DNA of 35,735 nucleotides from JACRLI01 sp035542815 (lineage in GTDB: Bacteria > Eisenbacteria > RBG-16-71-46 > JACRLI01). The position numbers were made by a program, and so were the translations under genes. Below, in pieces: positions 15,621-22,587 of the stretch (its first letter is position 1; each line of letters opens with the position of its first letter). The stretch is from the NCBI GenBank assembly GCA_035542815.1, contig DATKKS010000112.1, positions 1 through 35,735 of the forward strand, read 5' to 3'. Under the pieces are notes generated by a model that was not told the DNA's origin, ran no database searches, and was given only the letters and a program-made list of their open reading frames with translations.

Positions 15621-17114
15621 ATGAGCCTCGACCCCGAACTCTGCTACCAGGCCTTCCGGAGCCGCGACCGGCGCTTCGAGGGCCGCTTCGTGGCCGCCGT
15701 CACCAGCACCGGGATCTACTGCCGGCCGGGCTGCCCGGCGCGCCTGCCGCGCCGCGCGCACCTGCGCTTCTACGCCTGCGCCGCGGCGGCCGAGAGCGCC
15801 GGCTTCCGCCCCTGCCTGCGCTGCCGCCCCGACGCGGCGCCGGGCGCGCCGCCGCCGCCGGGAACGGCGGCCACCGTGCGCCGCGCGCTGCGCCTCATCG
15901 CCGAGGGCGGGCTGGACGGCATGGGCCTGGAGGCCCTGGCGGCCCGGCTCGGGGTGACCTCGCGGCACCTGCGGCGGCTGTTCCACCAGCACCTGGGCGC
16001 CTCGCCCCAGGCCGTGGCGCAGACCCACCGCGCGCACTTCGCGCGCCGCCTGGTGGAGGAGACCGCGCTGCCCATGACCCAGGTGGCCCTGGGCGCCGGG
16101 TTCTCCAGCCTGCGCCGCTTCAACGACGCCTTCCGCAAGGCATTCCGGCGCCCGCCCAGCGCGTTCCGGGCGGAGCGGCCGGCGCCCGCGGCGCGGCGCG
16201 GGATCGAGCTGCGGATCCCCACCCGCGAGCCATTCGACTGGGCCGGCACGCTGGCGTTTCTGAGGGCGCGCGCGGTGCCAGGGGTGGAATCGGTGGACGA
16301 CTCCGCCTACCGCCGCGGCTTCCGCCTGGAGGGCGGCCACGGAGATGGCGCCGGCGTCCGCGGCGCGCTGGAGGTCACCCGGGCGCCCGGGGAGCGGGCG
16401 CTGCGGGTGCGGCTGAGCGTGCCCGAGCCCCGCGAGCTGCTGGCGGTGGTGGGGCGGGTGGCGCGGCTGTTCGACGTCGAGACCGACGCGCGGGCCATCG
16501 CCACCCACCTGGGCCGCGACCCGCTGCTGGCGCCGGCGCTGCGCCGGGCGCCCGGTCTGCGGGTGCCGGGGGCGTGGGATCCCTTCGAGCTGATGGTGCG
16601 GGCGATGCTGGGCCAGCAGGTGACCGTGGCCGGGGCCCGCACCCTGGCCGGGCGGCTGGCGGAGGCGCACGGGGAGGCGCTGAGCGTGCCCGGCTACCCG
16701 GGGCTCAACCGCCTGTTCCCGACTCCGGCCGCGCTGGCGCGGGCGGACCTGACGCGCGTCGGTCTGCCCGCGGCGCGCGCCCGGGCGCTGCGCGCGCTGG
16801 CCGCCCGGGTGGCGGACGGCTCGCTGCGCCTGGAGGCGCTGGGAAATCTGGAGTCGGCCGTGAAACGCCTGTCCGCCCTGCCCGGGGTGGGCGAGTGGAC
16901 CGCCCAGTACGTGGCGATGCGCGCGCTGGGCGAGCCGGACGCCTTCCCCGCGGGCGACCTGGGGATCCGCCGGGCGCTGGGCCGGGCCGGCCGCGCGCCC
17001 ACGCCGCGCGAGATCCGGGAGCGGGCGGAACGCTGGCGGCCCTGGCGCGCCTACGCGGCCATGGCCCTGTGGAGACAACCCCTGACCGTGAGGTCGAAGG
17101 AGACCCAGTCATGA
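15621..17114 (+). CDS. Ada regulatory/methyl-acceptor domain - AraC HTH - AlkA glycosylase fusion
   Basis: This 497-residue protein combines alkylation sensing and base excision. Residues about 1-75 are an Ada zinc domain with Cys34, Cys38, Cys65 and Cys68, spaced as in Escherichia coli Ada, so it should accept methyl groups from DNA phosphotriesters. Residues about 82-185 are an AraC-type HTH (LGVTSRHLRRLF, FSSLRRFNDAFRKAF). Residues about 195-497 are an AlkA-type 3-methyladenine DNA glycosylase with the HhH motif LPGVGEWTAQYVAMR at 420-434 and catalytic Asp446 in PAGDLGIRRAL. It would both activate the adaptive response and remove damaged bases. ATG 15621 follows GGAAGG; the frame extends upstream but without a domain. 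Its stop overlaps the Ogt start (ATGA), so translation is coupled. Confidence 0.95.
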   Translation: MSLDPELCYQAFRSRDRRFEGRFVAAVTSTGIYCRPGCPARLPRRAHLRFYACAAAAESAGFRPCLRCRPDAAPGAPPPPGTAATVRRALRLIAEGGLDGMGLEALAARLGVTSRHLRRLFHQHLGASPQAVAQTHRAHFARRLVEETALPMTQVALGAGFSSLRRFNDAFRKAFRRPPSAFRAERPAPAARRGIELRIPTREPFDWAGTLAFLRARAVPGVESVDDSAYRRGFRLEGGHGDGAGVRGALEVTRAPGERALRVRLSVPEPRELLAVVGRVARLFDVETDARAIATHLGRDPLLAPALRRAPGLRVPGAWDPFELMVRAMLGQQVTVAGARTLAGRLAEAHGEALSVPGYPGLNRLFPTPAALARADLTRVGLPAARARALRALAARVADGSLRLEALGNLESAVKRLSALPGVGEWTAQYVAMRALGEPDAFPAGDLGIRRALGRAGRAPTPREIRERAERWRPWRAYAAMALWRQPLTVRSKETQS

Positions 17115-17608
17115 TCCTGGATTTCGCAGTGTTCCGGAGCCCGATCGGGCCGCTCGAGCTGTTCGCCACCGACCGCGGGCTGTGCGGGGTGGAGCTGCCG
17201 GGCACCACCCACTCCGTGCGCAAGCGCCTGGCGCGCCGGTTCGGGAAGTTCGAGACCCGCACCGCACCCGACCCGGCCCGCGCCGTGTCCAGCCTGAAGG
17301 CCTACTTCGGGGGGCGGCTCGACGCCCTGGACGAGGTGACCACCGATCCGGGGGGCACGCCGTTCGAGCGCCGGGTGTGGGCGGCGCTGCGCGCCATCCC
17401 GGCGGGCAAGACCACGACGTACGCGAAGCTCGCGGAGCGCATCGGCGCCCCGGGGTCCGCGCGTGCGGTGGGCGGCGCTAACGCCCGGAACCCGGTGGCG
17501 GTGGTGGTGCCGTGCCATCGGGTGGTGGCGGCGGGCGGAGGGCTGGGCGGCTATGCCGGGGGGCTGAAGCGGAAGCGCTGGCTCCTGGACCACGAGGCGG
17601 GCGGCTAG
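17111..17608 (+). CDS. ogt: Methylated-DNA-protein cysteine S-methyltransferase (O6-alkylguanine)
   Basis: This suicide enzyme removes alkyl groups from O6 of guanine. The 165 residues have the acceptor motif PCHRVV with Cys135, preceded by the helix-turn-helix with IPAGKTTTYAKLAERIG (about 96-112), AVGGANARNP and the C-terminal YAGGLKRKRWLLDHE. Length and order match Ogt/MGMT proteins without an Ada part. AAGGAG stands ahead of ATG 17111, and the ATG overlaps the stop of the Ada-AlkA gene, so the pair forms a compact adaptive-response operon. Its 3' end overlaps the convergent hydrolase gene at a shared CTAG (17605-17608), each stop codon lying in the other's. Confidence 0.95.
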   Translation: MILDFAVFRSPIGPLELFATDRGLCGVELPGTTHSVRKRLARRFGKFETRTAPDPARAVSSLKAYFGGRLDALDEVTTDPGGTPFERRVWAALRAIPAGKTTTYAKLAERIGAPGSARAVGGANARNPVAVVVPCHRVVAAGGGLGGYAGGLKRKRWLLDHEAGG

Positions 17609-19716
17609 GGCACGACCACCACGCGGGTCGCGGCCCGGGCGGCGCCGAGGCGCGCCACCGCCCAGTAGACGCCGCCGGCCAGGCCGCGCACGTCCGAGTC
17701 CACCAGCATCGGGCCGGGCGCGGCCACGCGCCCGCGCCACAGCGCGCGGCGCACGCGGCCGGCCACCGAGAGCAGATCCACCCGCCCGGCCCCGGCCGCC
17801 GGCCACTGCACATGGAAGCGGACGGTGCCGCGGGCCGGGTTGGGCGCGGCCGCCAGCGCCAGCCGGCGGGGCGCGGCGCGCCCGGGCGGCGGGCCCGTTC
17901 CCGCCGCGCCGGTGGCCCACAGCCGCAGGCGCGTGCCGGAGCGGTACACCCGCACCCCGCGCACCGTGAGCAGCCCCAGGCTGTCCGGGGTCAGCGCCCC
18001 GGTCCGGCGCACGACGCTGTCCGCCACCGAGGTCTCCGAGAAGCCGTACACCTGGTTCCGAACCAACGGAAACGCCTGCAGCCGGCGCGGCGTGACGTCC
18101 ACCGTGAGCGACTCGGGCGCCGGCACCGGGCCGCTGTTGGACGAGAGGTCGCGCAGCCACAGCGTCACCTCCCAGCGGTCGGCGCTGTCCACCAGCACGG
18201 TGTCCCACTCCACGAACGCGTTGATGGCGCCCACGGTGTCGCCCACGCCGGGGTCCCCCGGGCCGGGGTCGCTGTTGGCGCTGCAGTTGGACAGGGCCGG
18301 GAAGCTCAGGTCGGTGCGGAAGCGGTACAGGTAGCGGGCGGACTGCATCGGCCACCAGTAGTTCGGCCCGGTGGTGCTGTGCACGCGCTGGTCGAAGAAG
18401 AAGCAGCCGCCCAGGCGCAGATCGTTCATGGCCTGGTAGTAGGGGATCTTCTCGCCCCAGCGCGCCACCGGGTCGTTCTTGCCGCTGAACGTGAACACCG
18501 GCGGGGTGCCCCGGGCCGCGTCCAGCTCCGCCAGGTGCGCCACCCGCAGCCGGTCGTACACCGGCATCCTCTCGCTGCATTCCAGGTCCACCTCGGGCAC
18601 GCCCCACTGCCGGTCCTGCTGCAGCTGCCACGGGCTGGTGGATGCGTCGGCGGCCAGGTCCACCTTGGGGATCATCGCCCACACCCCGGCCACCAGGTCG
18701 GGCCGGAGCAGGCCCAGGAACATCCCGCAGGTGCCCCCCATGGAGATCCCCATGATGTACACGCGGTGTGGATCCACCGGCAGCGCCGCCCGCGCCCACT
18801 CGATGGTGTAGATCACCCGGCGCATGGTGTAGTCGTTCACCACCCCGGACGTGGGCACCTGGTTGGTGTCGCTGAGGATGTCGTAGTCCTGCTGGTAGCC
18901 GTAGTAGAAGGTGCTGCCGTCCACGTTCGGGAGCCAGTCGTCCACCGAGAGCCGCCACTCCCCCGGCTGCCCCGAGCCGCCCAGCGACTGCATGAAGTCG
19001 GCGAGCCACCAGTGGGGGCACACCATGAGCCCGCCGCCCGGCAGGCCGCCGGCCCGGATCAGGCCGCAGTCGAAGGGGACGCTGGGGCGGTTGGCCATCG
19101 CCGGGAAGCCCGGCAGGTCCGCGTTCCACGTCCACAGGGTGTAGACCTCCACCGGCCCGTAACCCTCGTACAGCGTCCGCTGGTACACCGGCTGCGGCGG
19201 CTCCACGCGCTCGTCCACGGAATCCGCCAGGGCGTTCTGCCCGGCGGCCAGCGCGGTGTCCTCCACGTCCCCGGCCGCCTGGGCGGTGACCGCGTAGTAG
19301 CGCGGGCCGGCGGCGGCGGCGGTGGCCACGAACAGCCCCTGCGCGGGGCCCAGCGGGGGGGCCAGCGAGTCGGTGCAGAAGCCGTAGACCTGGCGCCACA
19401 CGTTGGACAGGCGGCGGTCGAACCAGCTGGAGTCCCCCACCGCGCCCAGCAGCTGCGCGGCGGGCAGGTCGGCCCCCGAGAGGATGGGCTGCGATGAGCC
19501 GTAGATGCGGTAGGTCCAGCCCGAGCCCGCGGGCGTGGTCCAGGTGAGGAAGGTCTGTCCGTGGTGGTGCTGGGCCGCGAGCGCGGACACCGCGTCGGCG
19601 CCGGCCGCGGCGGGGAGGCCGGTCAGCCCGATCACGGCGGCCAGGAAGATGCAGAACGCGAGGCGCAAGGCGGCTCCCGAGGTGACGCCGGGATCAGGCT
19701 CCCGGAGATCGTCCAT
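17605..19716 (-). CDS. Secreted alpha/beta hydrolase (esterase/depolymerase-like) with C-terminal sorting module
   Basis: The 703-residue protein has a signal peptide (hydrophobic stretch about 18-35, then AAAGADA). Next comes a fibronectin-III-like segment (about 42-150, HHHGQTFLTW and YRIYGSS), followed by an alpha/beta hydrolase domain (about 180-450) with nucleophile elbow GISMGG (Ser325), Asp415 in SGKNDP and His446 as a plausible triad. A further beta region follows, and a type-A-like sorting module ends the chain (about 625-703: AAPNPARGTVRFHV, VDLLSVAGRV, GVYWAVARLG). It is probably an exported, surface-bound esterase or polymer hydrolase related to poly-hydroxyalkanoate depolymerase or feruloyl esterase folds; the substrate is unknown. 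ATG 19716 lacks an SD. TTG 19668, with GGGAG upstream, would give a cleaner signal peptide (MRLAFCIFL) and may be the true start. Confidence 0.85.
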   Translation of the reverse strand: MDDLREPDPGVTSGAALRLAFCIFLAAVIGLTGLPAAAGADAVSALAAQHHHGQTFLTWTTPAGSGWTYRIYGSSQPILSGADLPAAQLLGAVGDSSWFDRRLSNVWRQVYGFCTDSLAPPLGPAQGLFVATAAAAGPRYYAVTAQAAGDVEDTALAAGQNALADSVDERVEPPQPVYQRTLYEGYGPVEVYTLWTWNADLPGFPAMANRPSVPFDCGLIRAGGLPGGGLMVCPHWWLADFMQSLGGSGQPGEWRLSVDDWLPNVDGSTFYYGYQQDYDILSDTNQVPTSGVVNDYTMRRVIYTIEWARAALPVDPHRVYIMGISMGGTCGMFLGLLRPDLVAGVWAMIPKVDLAADASTSPWQLQQDRQWGVPEVDLECSERMPVYDRLRVAHLAELDAARGTPPVFTFSGKNDPVARWGEKIPYYQAMNDLRLGGCFFFDQRVHSTTGPNYWWPMQSARYLYRFRTDLSFPALSNCSANSDPGPGDPGVGDTVGAINAFVEWDTVLVDSADRWEVTLWLRDLSSNSGPVPAPESLTVDVTPRRLQAFPLVRNQVYGFSETSVADSVVRRTGALTPDSLGLLTVRGVRVYRSGTRLRLWATGAAGTGPPPGRAAPRRLALAAAPNPARGTVRFHVQWPAAGAGRVDLLSVAGRVRRALWRGRVAAPGPMLVDSDVRGLAGGVYWAVARLGAARAATRVVVVP

Positions 19717-19815
19717 GGCAGGGGCTGGAGATCTTCAACATCGAGTTTAGACGATTCCGAGCGGTTCTGCACCCGCGCGGTGGCGTCCGGACGCGCCGGG
19801 CGCGCCCGGGGAGCG

Positions 19816-19845
19816 CGCGCCGGCACGCGCCGGCCCGCGCCGGGC
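19816..19845. repeat. Three tandem 10-bp units (CGCGCCGGCN-type)
   Basis: CGCGCCGGCA, CGCGCCGGCC and CGCGCCGGGC follow each other without a gap, ending at the stop of the flavin reductase gene. The region is able to fold and may be just local simple sequence in a GC-rich genome. An AT-richer pocket at 19730-19760 downstream on the minus strand is the likeliest promoter area for the hydrolase gene, though I see no convincing hexamer pair. Confidence 0.4.
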
Positions 19846-20381
19846 TACTTCATCCGGGAGGGCAGCCGGAGAGTGCGGCCTGACACCATGAACGTGCCGC
19901 TTCCGAGATGGTGAATCGTGCGCGGGTTCTTCCGCGAGGGGTCGCCCCACGCCTTCAGCACCTCCAGCACAAAGAAGTTGTACTTGGCCACCCAGCGGGC
20001 ATCCACCACCCGGCATTCGAGGTTGGCATAGCACTCGCCGATCAGCGGCGCCGCGACCCGGGAGGCGGGCACCGCGGTGAGGCCGAAGGCCCGGAACTTG
20101 TCGGTGCGCCGGCCGGAGGTGTTGCCGCAGCGCACCACCTTGGCCGCCAGCTCCGCCGTCGGGATGCCTAGGACGCACTCCCCGGTGGCCTTGAGCGCGC
20201 TGAAGCTGTAGTTCCGGTTGCTCACGATGCAGCCCACCAGCGGCGGCTCGAACTCCATCATGGTGTGCCAGGACATGGGCATCACGTTGGGCCGTCCCCG
20301 GCGCGCGGTGCTCAGCAGCACCACCGGCCCGCTCTCCAGCAGCCGGTAGACCCGGCCCAGCGGAATCGCTCGCTTCTTCAT
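19845..20381 (-). CDS. Flavin reductase-like FMN-binding protein
   Basis: The 178-residue protein fits the flavin reductase domain family (FMN-binding split barrel): PVVLLSTARRGRPNVMPMSW near 19-38, PPLVGCIVSNRNYSFSAL, and VLGIPTAELAAKVVRCGNTSGRRTDKF read in stretches. Members reduce FMN or act as flavoprotein oxidoreductases; the partner is unknown. The frame extends upstream over the SIMPL gene, but ATG 20381 preceded by GGGAGGG gives the family's normal length. The gene starts 17 nt after the SIMPL stop, so it is very likely the last gene of an MFS-SIMPL-flavin reductase transcript. Confidence 0.88.
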   Translation of the reverse strand: MKKRAIPLGRVYRLLESGPVVLLSTARRGRPNVMPMSWHTMMEFEPPLVGCIVSNRNYSFSALKATGECVLGIPTAELAAKVVRCGNTSGRRTDKFRAFGLTAVPASRVAAPLIGECYANLECRVVDARWVAKYNFFVLEVLKAWGDPSRKNPRTIHHLGSGTFMVSGRTLRLPSRMK

Positions 20382-20398
20382 CGGACCCTCCCGCGCCT

Positions 20399-21175
20399 TC
20401 ACTTCTCCAGGAAGTAGTCCACCGTCACCACCACCCGCACCCGCTTGAACCGGTCGGAGGCGGCCGGGGAGTAGTCCCCCTGCCCCTCGCTGGGCCCGGG
20501 CGGGGAGGCGTCGCGGTCCACGATGGTGAACAGGCCCTGGCTGGCCCTCCGGATGGCCCCCACCCGGCTCCCGCTGTCCACCGCGAACTGGCTCGCCGAG
20601 GCCCGCGCATTGCGGGTGGCCTCGCCCATCATCTCCGGCTTGATGTCCTTGAGCTTGGTGAACATGTACCGCGCGCCGGTCTCCTGCCACTCGTTGCGGG
20701 ACGACAGCACCACGCCCGACCGGACCAGGCTGTCGGTCATCCCGCTCATCCGCTCCACGTTGTCCACGTTGGTGGAGCGCACCAGGATGGTGCTCTCCGC
20801 CACGTACCGCAGCAGCTCCTTGATGTTCGAGCCGGTATAGTCGCTGGCCTGGCGGTCGATGATCTGCAGCCCCTGCGGCACGATCTCGCCGCCCTGGAAG
20901 CCGTTCTGGGCCAGGAACCGCGTCACCTTGATCCGGGACGACTCGATGGAGCGGCTGACCTCCCCCACGTCGTTCCCCGCCGCCCGGAGCTTGATGGGCC
21001 AGATCGCCAGGTCCGCCTTGACCTCGCGCTCCGCGAACCCCTTGACGCTCACGTAGCGGTCGGCGCTGCGGATCTGGGCCACCGAGTGCCCCAGCACCGC
21101 CGCGCCGCCCACCGCTCCGACGGCCAGGGCCAGCCCCAGGACCACCGCGGAAGTCTTGTCGCTCAGGATTCCCAT
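20399..21175 (-). CDS. SIMPL domain (DUF541) protein with N-terminal membrane anchor
   Basis: The 258-residue protein begins MGILSDKTSAVVLGLALAVG, one transmembrane segment or uncleaved signal, followed by a SIMPL domain (about 40-258): YVSVKGFAEREVKADLA near 41-57, the central region with ESSRIKVTRFLAQNGF, GARYMFTKLKDIKPEMM, and the closing VRVVVTVDYFLEK. SIMPL proteins are periplasmic or membrane proteins of poorly known role, some linked to oxidative stress or signalling. ATG 21175 has GGAGG 5 nt upstream. It lies 22 nt after the MFS transporter stop and 17 nt before the flavin reductase, so the three are co-transcribed. The frame runs further upstream but carries no domain there. Confidence 0.9.
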   Translation of the reverse strand: MGILSDKTSAVVLGLALAVGAVGGAAVLGHSVAQIRSADRYVSVKGFAEREVKADLAIWPIKLRAAGNDVGEVSRSIESSRIKVTRFLAQNGFQGGEIVPQGLQIIDRQASDYTGSNIKELLRYVAESTILVRSTNVDNVERMSGMTDSLVRSGVVLSSRNEWQETGARYMFTKLKDIKPEMMGEATRNARASASQFAVDSGSRVGAIRRASQGLFTIVDRDASPPGPSEGQGDYSPAASDRFKRVRVVVTVDYFLEK

Positions 21176-21197
21176 GGGTTCCTCCAGAGAAGGTGCG

Positions 21198-22421
21198 TCA
21201 CGAGGTCCGCCGCTCCTCCGGGGGCCGGCTGCCCCGGAAGGCCGCGTACAGCAGCACATCGTAGGCAATCTTCATCCCGGCGCCCACCACCAGCGGGCCG
21301 GCCAGCGCCGGCCCGCTCATCAGCAGCCCCGCGAACCCCGGCGCCACGGCCCACGAGAACAGCCGCACCAGGTGGGTCACCCCCGAGGCTACGGTGCGCT
21401 CCTCGGGCCGGACCACCGCCATCACGTAGGACTGCCGCGTCGGCACGTCCATCTCCACCAGGCCCTCGCGCAGGATGAACAGCGCCGCGGCCACGGGGAA
21501 GGTCGGCGCCACCGCGACCGTGAGCAGCAGCAGGCTGGAGGGCACGTGCGTGAACACCATGGTGTTCACCAGCCCGATGCGCCGGGCCAGCCATGCCGCG
21601 GCCAGGTGCGACCCGGCGTTGGCCAGCCGGGCGCAGAAGAACAGCAGCCCCAGGGAGGCCTCGGCCACCCCGAACCGCTTGAAGAAGAAGAAGGACAGGA
21701 GCGCCGCGGTGAGGAACCCGCCCCCCAGCCCGTCCAGGGCGAACAGCGAGGAGATGCGCCACAGCACCCGGCGGCTCTCGGGCGAGACCTCGGCCACCCG
21801 CGCGGCCCGCGGCGCCTCGGCCGCCGGCGACAGGCACAGGTACAACGCCCCGGTGGCCAGGGTGATCCCGGCGTAGCCGGCCAGGGTCAGGCGCAGCGAC
21901 GTCAGCTCGTCCACGCCGGCCCACGCGCGCAGCAGCACCGGCAGGCCCGCGGCGAGGCTGCCCACCGCGTGCCCCGCGTCCTGCAGCAGGTTGTACCAGG
22001 CGAAGGTCTGCGTCCGGTGGCGGTCGTCGGTGGTGGCCGGGAGGATGGCCTGGTCCAGGATCAGCGCGGCGCCGCGGTCGCGGCCCATGCCGTTCAGCAT
22101 CCCCGCGAAGGCCACCGCCGCCATCACCGCGAGGTGCGAGGTGGCCGCCACCGCCAGCCCGCCGGCGCCGCCCAGCAGCGCCAGCGCCACCAGCGAGCGG
22201 CGCCGCCCGGAGCGGTCCGCCCGCAGCGTCACCAGCACCGCGGCCACCGCCGCCCCGGCCAGCCCCGCGCTCACCACCAAGCCGATCTGGGTCGGATTGA
22301 AGCCCAGCCGCGCCAGGTAGATTCCGATGAGCACCCCGGCCATCCCGGTGGCCACGGCCCTCAGGAAGGCGACAGAGTAGAGGATGCGTCGGTCGCGCAG
22401 CACCGCTATGCTCCCATCCAT
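21198..22421 (-). CDS. Major facilitator superfamily transporter
   Basis: The 407-residue protein has about 12 hydrophobic segments in two halves joined by a loop near 195-220, the standard MFS layout. The loop between segments 2 and 3 has LRADRSGRRRSL, which fits the conserved D-R-x-G-R-R(K) motif A. A second charged loop in the C-terminal half reads LARRIGLVNT. It is probably a proton-driven exporter, but no substrate can be read. Start ATG 22421 has a weak ribosome binding site; the long upstream extension of the frame lies in the divergent promoter region and is rejected. It is the first gene of the MFS-SIMPL-flavin reductase cluster and is divergent from the RND efflux operon, so the two may be controlled together. 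Confidence 0.9.
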   Translation of the reverse strand: MDGSIAVLRDRRILYSVAFLRAVATGMAGVLIGIYLARLGFNPTQIGLVVSAGLAGAAVAAVLVTLRADRSGRRRSLVALALLGGAGGLAVAATSHLAVMAAVAFAGMLNGMGRDRGAALILDQAILPATTDDRHRTQTFAWYNLLQDAGHAVGSLAAGLPVLLRAWAGVDELTSLRLTLAGYAGITLATGALYLCLSPAAEAPRAARVAEVSPESRRVLWRISSLFALDGLGGGFLTAALLSFFFFKRFGVAEASLGLLFFCARLANAGSHLAAAWLARRIGLVNTMVFTHVPSSLLLLTVAVAPTFPVAAALFILREGLVEMDVPTRQSYVMAVVRPEERTVASGVTHLVRLFSWAVAPGFAGLLMSGPALAGPLVVGAGMKIAYDVLLYAAFRGSRPPEERRTS

Positions 22422-22512
22422 GGTGGAACGCCAGCCAGAAACCCGGCCCGATCGGGCGGCCCGGTGGGCCACGCCGCGCCGGGACACTTCCGCCCCGGCC
22501 CAGATCGGCGCC

Positions 22513-22518
22513 ATTCTA
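22513..22518 (-). promoter_or_regulatory. Possible -10 box (TAGAAT) for the MFS gene
   Basis: TAGAAT on the minus strand matches five of six -10 consensus bases and is the only AT-rich hexamer in this GC-rich divergent region on that strand. No good -35 lies 16-18 nt upstream. It would give a leader of about 85 nt. Confidence 0.25.
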
Positions 22519-22548
22519 GCGGCCGGCCGGCGCGCCGCGCCACCCGTC

Positions 22549-22565
22549 GTTAAGCTCTCGTTCAG
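22549..22565 (+). promoter_or_regulatory. 11-bp-period direct repeat ahead of the efflux operon (candidate OmpR-type site)
   Basis: GTTAAG at 22549-22554 and GTTCAG at 22560-22565 are direct repeats with an 11-bp period. Winged-helix response regulators of the OmpR/PmrA type bind such paired half-sites. The operon's own response regulator at 28030 is the natural candidate. It ends only 22 nt before the ATG of the outer-membrane factor, which has no SD, so a leaderless or very short leader transcript, or a different start, is possible. Confidence 0.35.
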
Positions 22566-22587
22566 GCCGGCCGCCGATGCTCGAACC

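Noticed and set aside
14997..17078. 693-residue minus-strand frame over the Ada-AlkA gene
   Set aside because: Low-complexity Arg/Ala/Gly protein without motifs; the plus strand encodes a complete three-part repair protein.
19786..19845. CRISPR-like array
   Set aside because: Only three 10-bp GC-rich units without spacers and no cas gene in the window.
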